Assembly (NCBI RefSeq): GCF_024808255.1
Contig: NZ_JANTYS010000006.1
Location: forward strand, 1-64,000
Length of the DNA: 64,000 nucleotides
Direction: 5' to 3'
DNA from: Mucilaginibacter dorajii
GTDB lineage: Bacteria > Bacteroidota > Bacteroidia > Sphingobacteriales > Sphingobacteriaceae
The notes under the pieces are model-generated. The model searched no databases. It saw nothing but the letters and a program-made list of their open reading frames with translations, and was not told the origin of the DNA. The translations under genes were made by a program, and so were the position numbers. Positions 55,625 through 62,818 of the stretch are shown piece after piece (the first letter of the stretch is position 1; every line of letters starts with the position of its first letter).

Positions 55625-55711
55625 AGCTCCCTCTAAATCTCCCCCGGAAGGGGGAGACTTTAATAAGCAGATTTTTAAGCCCTCCCTACCGGGGAGGTTT
55701 TGGGTGGGGCT
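55625..55711. repeat. Dispersed repeat copy B (right of prmA, inverted)
   Basis: About 87 bases, reverse complement of copy A with small changes in the AT centre. It contains hairpins TCTCCCCCGGAAGGGGGAGA and CCTCCCTACCGGGGAGG. Its last bases overlap the stop codon of the convergent oxidoreductase gene. It may end transcription in both directions. Confidence 0.85.
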
Positions 55712-56354
55712 AATATCCCAACGTAAACCTTCTTTTTACAAACTGGTTGTTTTCCAGTTCATCAAGGATTGCAATAGCCATATCTTCAACGCTGATCTCT
55801 GATTTACCATTTGCATCAAATACAGGTTCATCGGTGCCTAAACGGAATTTGCCTGTACGGGTGCCTGGGTGCAGGTTAATCGCCGGACTTAAAAATGTCC
55901 AATTCAATTCTTCTTCTTTTTTGATGGTATTAAGGTAATCACGGGCTGCTGTGGCGCCGGTTTTCCACTCAGCCGGGAATTGCGGGCTATCAACCAATTG
56001 CAGGCCAGGAGCGGCGTATAAGCTGCCTGCACCACCTACTACCAATAAGCGTTTAATGCCGGCCAGTTTGGTGGCTTGTTGTATGGCTTCAGATCCTTTA
56101 ATGAAATCGTTATACAAATCAGGGTTGCCCCAGCCGGCGTTAAAGGTGTTTACAACGGCATCGTGGCCTTTCAATACTTCAGCTAATTTATCGGCAGCGT
56201 ATACGTCTGCCGCGACAAGAGTAAGCTTATCATTTGTTAATGTGATTTTTTTAGGATCGCGTGCTATGGCGGTTACATCGCAACCACGGTTTAATGCTTC
56301 GTTTAATACGGCTGTGCCTACAAAACCTGTGGCGCCTATCAATGCTACTTTCAT
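55710..56354 (-). CDS. NAD(P)-dependent oxidoreductase (NAD(P)H-binding, YwnB-like)
   Basis: A 214-residue Rossmann-fold protein with MKVALIGATGFVGTAVLNEAL (GxxGxxG, about 7-13) and a short-chain-dehydrogenase-like body (LLVVGGAGSLYAAPG, LNWTFLSPAINLHPG). It lacks the YxxxK pair, which places it with the NmrA/YwnB-type NAD(P)H-binding proteins. It follows an Rrf2 regulator on the same strand. A palindrome matching those before the regulator (56371-56391) lies 17 bases upstream of its start, so the regulator probably controls it directly. Confidence 0.88.
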   Translation of the reverse strand: MKVALIGATGFVGTAVLNEALNRGCDVTAIARDPKKITLTNDKLTLVAADVYAADKLAEVLKGHDAVVNTFNAGWGNPDLYNDFIKGSEAIQQATKLAGIKRLLVVGGAGSLYAAPGLQLVDSPQFPAEWKTGATAARDYLNTIKKEEELNWTFLSPAINLHPGTRTGKFRLGTDEPVFDANGKSEISVEDMAIAILDELENNQFVKRRFTLGY

Positions 56355-56370
56355 AATTATTGTTTTTGTA

Positions 56371-56391
56371 TTGTAATTTAATTTGTTACAG
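56371..56391. promoter_or_regulatory. Rrf2 operator-like palindrome, site 3
   Basis: TTGTAAT-N7-GTTACAG: same 7-7-7 layout as sites 1 and 2, with two mismatches to CTGTAAT-N7-ATTACAG. It lies between the regulator gene and the oxidoreductase start. Confidence 0.5.
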
Positions 56392-56408
56392 TTTTGTTTA
56401 AATTTTTT

Positions 56409-56816
56409 TTAATTGAATTTATCGCCAAAATCGGCGAGAGTGATCGTTTTTAATTTATTTATGATGGTGGAGTTAACTTCTTCGGCTAATTCATCAAGGT
56501 GCTCACTGATCTGTTTACCCACAGGACAGGCAGGATTTGGTTTGTTTTTAGCCTGGCCTAAGGCTGGCTGCACTTTTACCGCTTTGTAAACATCACTCAT
56601 CAGGATCTTTTTTGCCGCCATGCCAAGCGAATAACCGCCTGCTTTACCCTCCTTGCTATCAATGAGGCCATACTTGCGCAGGTTACTAATCTCCTTACGT
56701 ACCAATACCGGATTAATGTTGATGCTGCCGGCAATATATTCAGACGACAACAATTCGCCCGGCTGCGCATTGAGTAGGGTAAGTATGTGTACTGCTATTT
56801 GAAATTGCCCGTTCAT
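56409..56816 (-). CDS. Rrf2-family transcriptional regulator (YwnA-like)
   Basis: A 135-residue winged-helix regulator: QFQIAVHILTLLNAQ, SSEYIAGSININPVLVRKEISNLRKYGLI (about 25-52) and KAGGYSLGMAA (wing). The usual three-cysteine iron-sulfur cluster motif is absent. Only one cysteine (PNPACPVG, about 94) remains, so it may sense thiol-reactive or electrophilic compounds. It is the first gene of an operon with the oxidoreductase. Three copies of a 21-base palindrome flank it, one touching its start codon, which indicates autoregulation. Confidence 0.9.
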   Translation of the reverse strand: MNGQFQIAVHILTLLNAQPGELLSSEYIAGSININPVLVRKEISNLRKYGLIDSKEGKAGGYSLGMAAKKILMSDVYKAVKVQPALGQAKNKPNPACPVGKQISEHLDELAEEVNSTIINKLKTITLADFGDKFN

Positions 56817-56837
56817 CTGTAATTTTTAATATTACAG
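56817..56837. promoter_or_regulatory. Rrf2 operator-like palindrome, site 1 (perfect)
   Basis: CTGTAAT-TTTTAAT-ATTACAG, a perfect inverted repeat of 7-base arms and 7-base spacer, directly abutting the regulator's ATG. Confidence 0.6.
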
Positions 56838-56880
56838 TACAAATATAGGATGTGTATTCAGTAATGCAAATAGTTCTTAA

Positions 56881-56901
56881 CTGTTATTTTTTAAATTACA
56901 G
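56881..56901. promoter_or_regulatory. Rrf2 operator-like palindrome, site 2
   Basis: CTGTTAT-N7-ATTACAG with flanking AA and TT that extend the symmetry to 25 bases. One arm mismatch. It is centred 64 bases upstream of site 1. Confidence 0.55.
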
Positions 56902-57117
56902 TTTAATGATATTTGGGCGGTTAATTGAGAGTTAATGGATGTTGAAATTCGCCTTCGTTGAATATTTACCACGCTCAAACACAGGTATTTGCTAATTGTT
57001 TTATATGTCTGCGGTTTTTAATAAAATATTGTGCAAATTAGTTGATAATTAGCCTGATAATAAATATTATTGCAAAGTAATTAACTTTTGCGAAACCTTC
57101 ACTATTATTCAAATCAA

Positions 57118-57459
57118 ATGAAAACACTTGGAAAAAAAATCAGACTGCTACGTCATCAAAAAGGGTGGAGCCAGGAGGATGTTGCAAAGCGGTTGGATAT
57201 TTCCATTCCGGCCTTTTCGAAGATCGAAACCGGGATCACCGATATTAACCTGTCGAGGCTTGAACAAATAGCCACTTTGTTTGAGATGTCGGTAGTTCAG
57301 CTACTTACATTCAATGATGCCGAACAGGACCAAAAATTTGTTAACGAACTTGAAACCGTTAACAAGCGCTTAATGGATCGCGAAACAGAGGTTATTGATC
57401 TGCAAAAAAAGGTAATAGAGCTGTTTGAAGAGCTTAGGCACTCAAAAGCCACTGCATAA
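57118..57459 (+). CDS. XRE-family helix-turn-helix regulator with coiled-coil tail
   Basis: A 113-residue protein. Residues about 5-60 are an XRE/HTH_3 domain (IRLLRHQKGWSQEDVAKRLDISIPAFSKIETGITDINLSRLEQIATLF). Residues about 70-113 (FVNELETVNKRLMDRETEVIDLQKKVIELFEELR) form a heptad-like coiled coil, probably for dimerisation. I use the ATG at 57118; a TTG 30 bases earlier is less likely. Targets are unknown. Confidence 0.85.
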   Translation: MKTLGKKIRLLRHQKGWSQEDVAKRLDISIPAFSKIETGITDINLSRLEQIATLFEMSVVQLLTFNDAEQDQKFVNELETVNKRLMDRETEVIDLQKKVIELFEELRHSKATA

Positions 57460-57462
57460 ATT

Positions 57463-57486
57463 TATGCCCGGCTAAGCCGGGCATAT
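57463..57486. terminator. Bidirectional terminator between XRE and GNAT-like genes
   Basis: ATGCCCGGC pairs perfectly with GCCGGGCAT around TAA. It lies in the 27-base gap between the two convergent genes. Confidence 0.75.
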
Positions 57487-58605
57487 TTAAAATATACAAC
57501 GCATTGTTAAATGCTTTTTGCCAAATGTAGCCCCTACAGCTGCATGGATGGCTATCATTTTCTCATTAAAGTCTCCAACCCAGGATAATTCCAGCTCATC
57601 ATATTGCTTCAAGGGCAAAACGTATTCTTTAAGTTTAATGAATATCGCCGATTCCAAACCGTGCTTTTGATATTTTTGTTTGGTACCCATCACAATGGCC
57701 CTCATACGTGATACGCCCTTCCACCGGTAATACAAAAATTTAAGTTTACCTATCAGGTTCAGTTTGCCATTCAACGGTTTGAGCATTTGATTGGCGTCGG
57801 GCAAAATGATTACAAAAGCTGCTGGTTCATCATCAATGTAAGCAAACCAGATTAGCTTTTCGTCCATCAGCGCTTTCATCTTTTCAAAACTTTCACGAAT
57901 GGTAGCCTGGGTTATTGGTACAAAGTTTTCAAAATCGCGCCAGGCATCGTTGTAGATCTCGATAAAATCTGCCGCGAATTTGTCCATCTTTTTTATTTCA
58001 AAATGCCTGAAATTGTACCCGGGCTTTTTAATTACCCAGTTGGCTATTTTGGTAAACCGTTCTGAAAATGGCTTATTCACATCCAAATGATTGGTAATTT
58101 GCTCATATTGGGTTTTAAAGCCATAATCTTCAAAAAAGGCCCTGTAGTATGGGAAGTTATAGTTCATGCCATAGGAGGGATGGGTAAAGCCCTCAACCAG
58201 TAAACCCCAAAACGTATCATTCTCGCCAAAGTTGATGGGACCATCCATAGCCTGCATTCCATTATCCTTCAGCCATTTTTTGGCGGTATCAAATAATAAA
58301 AAAGCAGCTTCTTTATCATCTATACATTCAAAAAAGCCCATGCCGCCGGTTGGCTGGTCATAATGGTAAGCTTTTTTATTGTTGATAAAAGCTGCCACCC
58401 GGCCAATAGGCTCCTGGTTATCATTATAAAGCACCCAGCGGGTACATTTACCATCCTGGTGAAAATTGTTTTTGGCAGGATCAAACACCGCTTCCACATC
58501 ATTATCAAGCGGACACACCCATACCGGGTCGTTCTTATAAAGTATGCGGGGTACGTTTAGGAAATCCTTTTTTGATGCTTTGTCTTTTACTTCTGTTATG
58601 ATCAT
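57487..58605 (-). CDS. GNAT-like hypothetical protein
   Basis: A 372-residue cytoplasmic protein of a Bacteroidota family with acyl-CoA N-acyltransferase (GNAT) folds. It contains IGRVAAFINNKKAYHY and GGMGFFECIDDKEAAFLLFDTAKKWLKDNGM in the first half (about 66-125). The second half has a further GNAT-like region (FAYIDDEPAAFVIILPD to RMRAIVMGTKQKYQKHGLESAIFIKLKEYV). Homologues are sometimes labelled GTP cyclohydrolase, without basis visible here. The acceptor substrate is unknown. Confidence 0.75.
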   Translation of the reverse strand: MIITEVKDKASKKDFLNVPRILYKNDPVWVCPLDNDVEAVFDPAKNNFHQDGKCTRWVLYNDNQEPIGRVAAFINNKKAYHYDQPTGGMGFFECIDDKEAAFLLFDTAKKWLKDNGMQAMDGPINFGENDTFWGLLVEGFTHPSYGMNYNFPYYRAFFEDYGFKTQYEQITNHLDVNKPFSERFTKIANWVIKKPGYNFRHFEIKKMDKFAADFIEIYNDAWRDFENFVPITQATIRESFEKMKALMDEKLIWFAYIDDEPAAFVIILPDANQMLKPLNGKLNLIGKLKFLYYRWKGVSRMRAIVMGTKQKYQKHGLESAIFIKLKEYVLPLKQYDELELSWVGDFNEKMIAIHAAVGATFGKKHLTMRCIF

Positions 58606-58627
58606 AGGGAGGTGATGAATATAAAAA

Positions 58628-58657
58628 AAGCATTCAGGGCATGTGCTCTGAATGCTT
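58628..58657. terminator. Terminator after the acidic protein gene
   Basis: AAGCATTCAG(A/G)GC pairs with GC-CTGAATGCTT around ATGT, with an A run on the left that becomes a T run on the minus strand. It ends the acidic-protein transcript about 30 bases after its stop. Confidence 0.7.
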
Positions 58658-58686
58658 TACAAATACGTTATATGCGCGATTAATGA

Positions 58687-58884
58687 TTAATAATCGTCGT
58701 CGTCATCATCATCAAATGAATCGTAACCTCTGCCCAGATCATCATCTAAAGGGCCGTCAAAATCATCATCGTCATCATCAACTTTTTTCTTCGTTTTTGG
58801 GTCGAGATTCAGATCGTCATCGTCTTCATTGTCATCTTCAGAATTGTCAATCTTCTTAGTGGTCGGTTTTTTTGGCGCTCCCAT
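58687..58884 (-). CDS. Aspartate-rich small acidic protein
   Basis: A 65-residue protein with a basic N-terminus (MGAPKKPTTKK) and a body dominated by Asp and Glu, including several runs of four to seven Asp. It looks intrinsically disordered. No family or function is assigned; similar acidic tails bind cations or basic proteins. A terminator follows it, supporting a real transcript. scpB lies 140 bases beyond, on the same strand. Confidence 0.65.
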   Translation of the reverse strand: MGAPKKPTTKKIDNSEDDNEDDDDLNLDPKTKKKVDDDDDDFDGPLDDDLGRGYDSFDDDDDDDY

Positions 58885-59024
58885 TGTAACGGATTTTTTT
58901 GTAAAACTTTGTCAATAATACTTTAAATTGGATAAAAAGCAGGATTTTTTTTTGAAAGCTTTTATTTCCTTATTCAATAGTAAAAATAATCAAAATCATT
59001 TTTATTAAAAATATGAAATAAAAA

Positions 59025-59576
59025 TTATTCTGTTTGTTCGCCTATGGCTACAGAATTGGTTGTAAAATCCTTTATCTGAGGTAATTCCTGTATGCTGTTA
59101 ATTCCAAAATAATCCATAAAAAGCGGGCTGGTGCCATATAAAATGGGTTTTCCAATAGCTTCAGACTTCCCTGTTATAGCTATCAGCTCTTTTTCGAGCA
59201 GTTTTTGGATCGAATAGTCGCAGTTTACACCACGAATTTGTTCCACATCTGTTTTGGTTACCGGTTGCCTGTAAGCTATAATTGCCAGGGTCTCTAATGC
59301 GGCCTGGCTTAATCTTTTTTTAGAGCGTTGCAACTGCAACAGGTTAATAACCGGGTGATATTGCTTTTTGGTAAAAAATTGGTAGCCGTTACCAACCTTT
59401 ACCAACTCAATGGCCAGGTTATCATCACTATACTTTAGTTCGATGGCGCGAAGACTCTCGTTTACTTCATCGGCACTAAAATCTCGCTCAAAAGCAGCCT
59501 GCAGGCAGTACATGATCTCCTCCTGGCGGATACCTTGTTCTGATGCAAAGATGAGTGCTTCTATATGTTTTTCCAT
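59025..59576 (-). CDS. scpB: Segregation and condensation protein B
   Basis: A 183-residue protein with two winged-helix domains. The start HIEALIFASEQGIRQEEI and the central RLSQAALETLAIIAYRQPVTKTDVEQIRGVNCDYSIQKLLEKELI (about 95-140) identify ScpB. It joins ScpA and Smc in chromosome condensation. No scpA is in the window. Confidence 0.94.
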   Translation of the reverse strand: MEKHIEALIFASEQGIRQEEIMYCLQAAFERDFSADEVNESLRAIELKYSDDNLAIELVKVGNGYQFFTKKQYHPVINLLQLQRSKKRLSQAALETLAIIAYRQPVTKTDVEQIRGVNCDYSIQKLLEKELIAITGKSEAIGKPILYGTSPLFMDYFGINSIQELPQIKDFTTNSVAIGEQTE

Positions 59577-59579
59577 TAG

Positions 59580-59664
59580 TTATGAGTGGTGAGTTATGAG
59601 TATTGAGTGAAGAGCGTTAAATCAATAAACTAACTTAAAACTCAATACTCATCACTCAAAACTT
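59580..59664. repeat. Word-repeat dyad (GAGTTATGAGTATTGAGTG)
   Basis: Left arm 59584-59609 and right arm 59637-59664 (AAACTCAATACTCATCACTC) are imperfect reverse complements separated by about 27 bases. It fills the mqnC-scpB spacer. Confidence 0.75.
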
Positions 59665-60787
59665 AATAATTGATAACCTGTTCTTCAATTTCAACAGGCA
59701 CATCCCGCCAGTCGTATTTTTGGGTACGCAGCTGGGGTTCAAAACCGGCTTCTTTGATGGAATCCTGGATGCCTTTAGCTGTAAACCGGTGTGGCGCGCC
59801 TGCTGCAGATACCACGTTTTCCTCAATCATGATTGATCCAAAGTCATTAGCGCCTGCATGTAAGCACAACTGCGCCACCTGTTTACCTACCGTAAGCCAT
59901 GACGCCTGTATGTTTTTAATATTAGGTAGCATAATGCGGCTTAGCGCTATCATACGGATATATTCATCACCTGTTACATTATTGGTGATGCCACGTACTT
60001 TACGTAAAAGCGTGCCGTCATCCTGGAAAGGCCATGGTATAAAGGCCACAAAACCGTGATGTCCTTCGGGTTTTTCGGCTTGTACCTCACGGATCCAAAC
60101 CAAATGCTCAAAGCGCTCTTCAATAGTTTCAATATGGCCAAACATCATGGTTGCCGATGTTGGCAGGTTGAGCTGATGGGCCGCACGCATTACATCTAAC
60201 CACTCTTTACCACCACATTTACCCTTTGAGATCAGGCGGCGTACGCGATCGTTCAGTATCTCGGCACCAGCACCCGGGAGTGAATCCAAACCCGATTCTT
60301 TCATCGCCCTGAGCACATCTATATGGCTCATGCCTTCCAGCTTGGCCACGTGAGCAATCTCCGGCGGACCTAAAGAGTGCAGTTTTAGCTTGGGATACAG
60401 CTGTTTAAGCTCGCTGAACAGATCGGTATAAAACTTCAGGCCCAGATCGGGGTGATGACCGCCCTGTAACAGAAGCTGGTCGCCGCCGTAGCGGAAAGTT
60501 TCTTCTATTTTCTTTTTATAGGTCTCTATATCAGTAATATAGCTATCCTCATGGCCGGGCCTGCGGAAAAAGTTACAAAATTTACAGTTGGCTATACAAA
60601 CGTTGGTAGTGTTAACATTACGGTCTATCTGCCAGGTAACCTTACCATGCGGAACCTGCTTTTTACGCAGTTCGTTGGCGGTGTACATCAAATCGGCAGT
60701 AGAGGCGTTGTTATAAAGATAAACCCCTTCATCCTGGGTTAAAAAATCAAACCGCAAAGCGCGTTGCAACAGATCGGCTGTGTTCAT
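59663..60787 (-). CDS. mqnC: Cyclic dehypoxanthine futalosine synthase (radical SAM)
   Basis: A 374-residue radical-SAM enzyme of the futalosine menaquinone pathway. The cluster motif is NVCIANCKFCNFF (Cys-x3-Cys-x2-Cys, about 65-73), followed by LLQGGHHPDLGL, SLPGAGAEIL and ASWLTVG, as in MqnC rather than MqnE. I start it at the ATG at 60787; an upstream TTG is less likely. A TATCTTTG element lies 3 bases before this ATG, suggesting a leaderless message. Confidence 0.92.
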   Translation of the reverse strand: MNTADLLQRALRFDFLTQDEGVYLYNNASTADLMYTANELRKKQVPHGKVTWQIDRNVNTTNVCIANCKFCNFFRRPGHEDSYITDIETYKKKIEETFRYGGDQLLLQGGHHPDLGLKFYTDLFSELKQLYPKLKLHSLGPPEIAHVAKLEGMSHIDVLRAMKESGLDSLPGAGAEILNDRVRRLISKGKCGGKEWLDVMRAAHQLNLPTSATMMFGHIETIEERFEHLVWIREVQAEKPEGHHGFVAFIPWPFQDDGTLLRKVRGITNNVTGDEYIRMIALSRIMLPNIKNIQASWLTVGKQVAQLCLHAGANDFGSIMIEENVVSAAGAPHRFTAKGIQDSIKEAGFEPQLRTQKYDWRDVPVEIEEQVINY

Positions 60788-60790
60788 ATA

Positions 60791-60798
60791 CAAAGATA
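60791..60798 (-). promoter_or_regulatory. -7 element of mqnC, 3 bases from ATG
   Basis: TATCTTTG-TAT-ATG on the minus strand matches TAnnTTTG. The predicted transcription start is at the start codon. No -33 element at normal spacing. Confidence 0.4.
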
Positions 60799-60976
60799 CG
60801 TACTTCGGTTATTAATAGTTAATATCAAGATAAGATTGACAAATTAATGGTAATGGAGGTGTTAAATTTCGATGGTTTTAAGGCAAAATTCTATCAATAA
60901 TTGAGAGTTTTTAGTACTAATTTTAATTGGTGACCTTAATAGAAATTAAGACCGATTATAACACCTACACCAATAC

Positions 60977-62593
60977 ATGAAAAGAACTAAAATTACCACT
61001 TTTGCCGCCGGCTTAATGTTGATGGCAACCTCAGCTACATTTGCCCAAACCGAAAATGCACCAATCCCCAAAGTTGTTACCAAAAATGGCAGGCATACCC
61101 TGCTGGTTGATGGCAAACCATTTTTAATGTTGGGCGGGCAAGCACATAACTCAAGCGGTTGGCCGGGTATGATGCCGCAGGTATGGCAGGCAGTGAAGGA
61201 GCTGCACGCCAACACCCTGGAGATCCCGTTATACTGGGAACAGATTGAACCGCAACAAGGTAAGTTTGACTTTTCCTTTATCGATACACTACTTGAACAA
61301 GCCCATGAGCATAAAGTACGCCTGGTATTGCTATGGTTTGCCACCTGGAAAAACGGGAGCAACCATTACATGCCGGGGTGGATGAAACAAGACCCAACCA
61401 AATACCCCAATATCACAGGTAAAATCGGCAAGCCCATTGATTCGCCTTCGCCACATGCAGAACCTACGTTGGATGCTGATATCAAAGCGTTTACCGCTGT
61501 GATGAAGTATTTGAAACAGGCCGATCCGCAACATACGGTGATTATGATGCAGGTTGAAAATGAGTCGGGTTCATGGGATACCATGCGCGATTACTCGGCC
61601 AAAGCCCAAAAGCTGTTTGAGGGTAAAGTGCCCGATGAATTACTTAAACCTGTCCTGTTAAAAGCCCTCAATGGTAACACCGGTGCCGGCAACACCTGGC
61701 AAAAGGTATTTGGCGACCGTGCCGACGAGTATTTCCAGGCCTGGAGCATCGCCCGTTTTGTAGGCAAGGTAGCTGCTGCCGGCAAGGCAGAATATGCCTT
61801 ACCCATGTATGTAAACGCCGCCCTGCGCGATCCCTTGACCAATCCCATGGCTAATACTTACGAAAGTGGTGGCCCAACGGATAACGTAATCCCGATATGG
61901 AAGGCAGCCGCCCCGGCTATCGACCTGCTGGCACCCGACATCTACCTGCAAGGCAGCGAACGGGTTTTAAAAGTATTGGAATTATATGACCGCCCCGATA
62001 ACGCGCTGTTTGTACCCGAAGCAGGTTTAATTGCCGATAACGCCAAATATATGTACGACGTGATCGCCCGTGGCGGTATTGGCTTTTCGCCCTTCGGCAT
62101 TGATGATAATGGTCGCGGTTCAACTAAAGAGGAACTTGCCGAACGCCTTGCACCGTATGGTCGTGAATATGCCGCCTTTACGCCTATAATGAACGAACTT
62201 GCCGCCTGGGCTTATGAGGGTAAGATAAAAGCGGTTGTAGAGCATGAAGACCACGTCAACCAAACCATCGATTTGGGTGCCTGGCAGGCTGTTGTATCTT
62301 TTGGTAATGAGCTGCATCCGGCTGAAAACAAAACCAAAGCCGATGGCCGACTGATGATTGTTAAGCTGACCGACAATAAGTTTGTAGTGATTGCTGCCCA
62401 ATGTCACATTACGTTTGTGCCAACCGGAGCCAATATCGGAAAAGCATGGCAGTATCTTAAGGTAGAAGAAGGTAAATATGATCACGGTACCTTTAAACCA
62501 CTCCGCATTTTAAACGGCGACGAAACCGATTTCGGCGGCCCCCATTTTGGGATAACACCAACTGTTTTGCAGGTTGAGTTGATTACGAGGTAG
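60977..62593 (+). CDS. GH35-like beta-galactosidase with DUF5597 domain
   Basis: A 538-residue exported clan-A glycosidase (signal about 1-23, ATFAQ). The TIM barrel (about 30-370) has FLMLGGQAHNSSGWPG, LEIPLYWEQIEPQQGKFDFS, the acid/base region MQVENESGS (Glu196) and the nucleophile region FVPEAG (Glu348). A C-terminal beta-domain (about 390-538) matches DUF5597. Related enzymes hydrolyse beta-galactosides. It stands alone, divergent from mqnC across 189 bases, away from the PULs. Confidence 0.85.
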   Translation: MKRTKITTFAAGLMLMATSATFAQTENAPIPKVVTKNGRHTLLVDGKPFLMLGGQAHNSSGWPGMMPQVWQAVKELHANTLEIPLYWEQIEPQQGKFDFSFIDTLLEQAHEHKVRLVLLWFATWKNGSNHYMPGWMKQDPTKYPNITGKIGKPIDSPSPHAEPTLDADIKAFTAVMKYLKQADPQHTVIMMQVENESGSWDTMRDYSAKAQKLFEGKVPDELLKPVLLKALNGNTGAGNTWQKVFGDRADEYFQAWSIARFVGKVAAAGKAEYALPMYVNAALRDPLTNPMANTYESGGPTDNVIPIWKAAAPAIDLLAPDIYLQGSERVLKVLELYDRPDNALFVPEAGLIADNAKYMYDVIARGGIGFSPFGIDDNGRGSTKEELAERLAPYGREYAAFTPIMNELAAWAYEGKIKAVVEHEDHVNQTIDLGAWQAVVSFGNELHPAENKTKADGRLMIVKLTDNKFVVIAAQCHITFVPTGANIGKAWQYLKVEEGKYDHGTFKPLRILNGDETDFGGPHFGITPTVLQVELITR

Positions 62594-62673
62594 TGGGGTA
62601 AGCTATTAACAGCGTCTCATTGCAAGTTTTGAAATCCGGTGGTCTATGAAGGTGGAAATGACAAAGCGACGAA

Positions 62674-62706
62674 AAACTTACGAAGTTTTAAAAACTTCGT
62701 AAGTTT
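62674..62706. repeat. Second copy of the ACTTACGAAGTTTT palindrome
   Basis: AAACTTACGAAGTTTT pairs with AAAACTTCGTAAGTTT. The palindrome is nearly identical to the terminator at 48098-48130, 14.5 kb away. It may terminate the GH35-like gene, whose stop is 81 bases upstream. Confidence 0.7.
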
Positions 62707-62718
62707 GGGTCTACACCA

Positions 62719-62800
62719 TGTCATTGCGAGGCGCGAAGCAATCGCGAACTATGCAAGTCTGCTCTTCATGCGTGCGATTGCTTCGTGCCTCGCAATGACA
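62719..62800. repeat. Long inverted repeat (TGTCATTGCGAGGCGCGAAG)
   Basis: Arms of 28 bases (62719-62746 and 62773-62800) are reverse complements with two mismatches, around a 26-base loop. The TGTCATTGCGAGG-CGAAGCAATCGC word is a widespread intergenic element in Bacteroidota. It lies between the convergent GH35-like and M1 genes. Confidence 0.8.
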
Positions 62801-62818
62801 TACTGTTTTATTTGAGTT

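Larger units (their letters stand above)
56817..57117. other. 301-base divergent spacer between Rrf2 and XRE genes
   Basis: Holds two Rrf2-type palindromes on the left. The right side is AT-rich and carries the promoter region of the XRE gene (a TAACTTTTG near-match to the -7 element at 57083-57091). No gene is seen. Confidence 0.5.
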
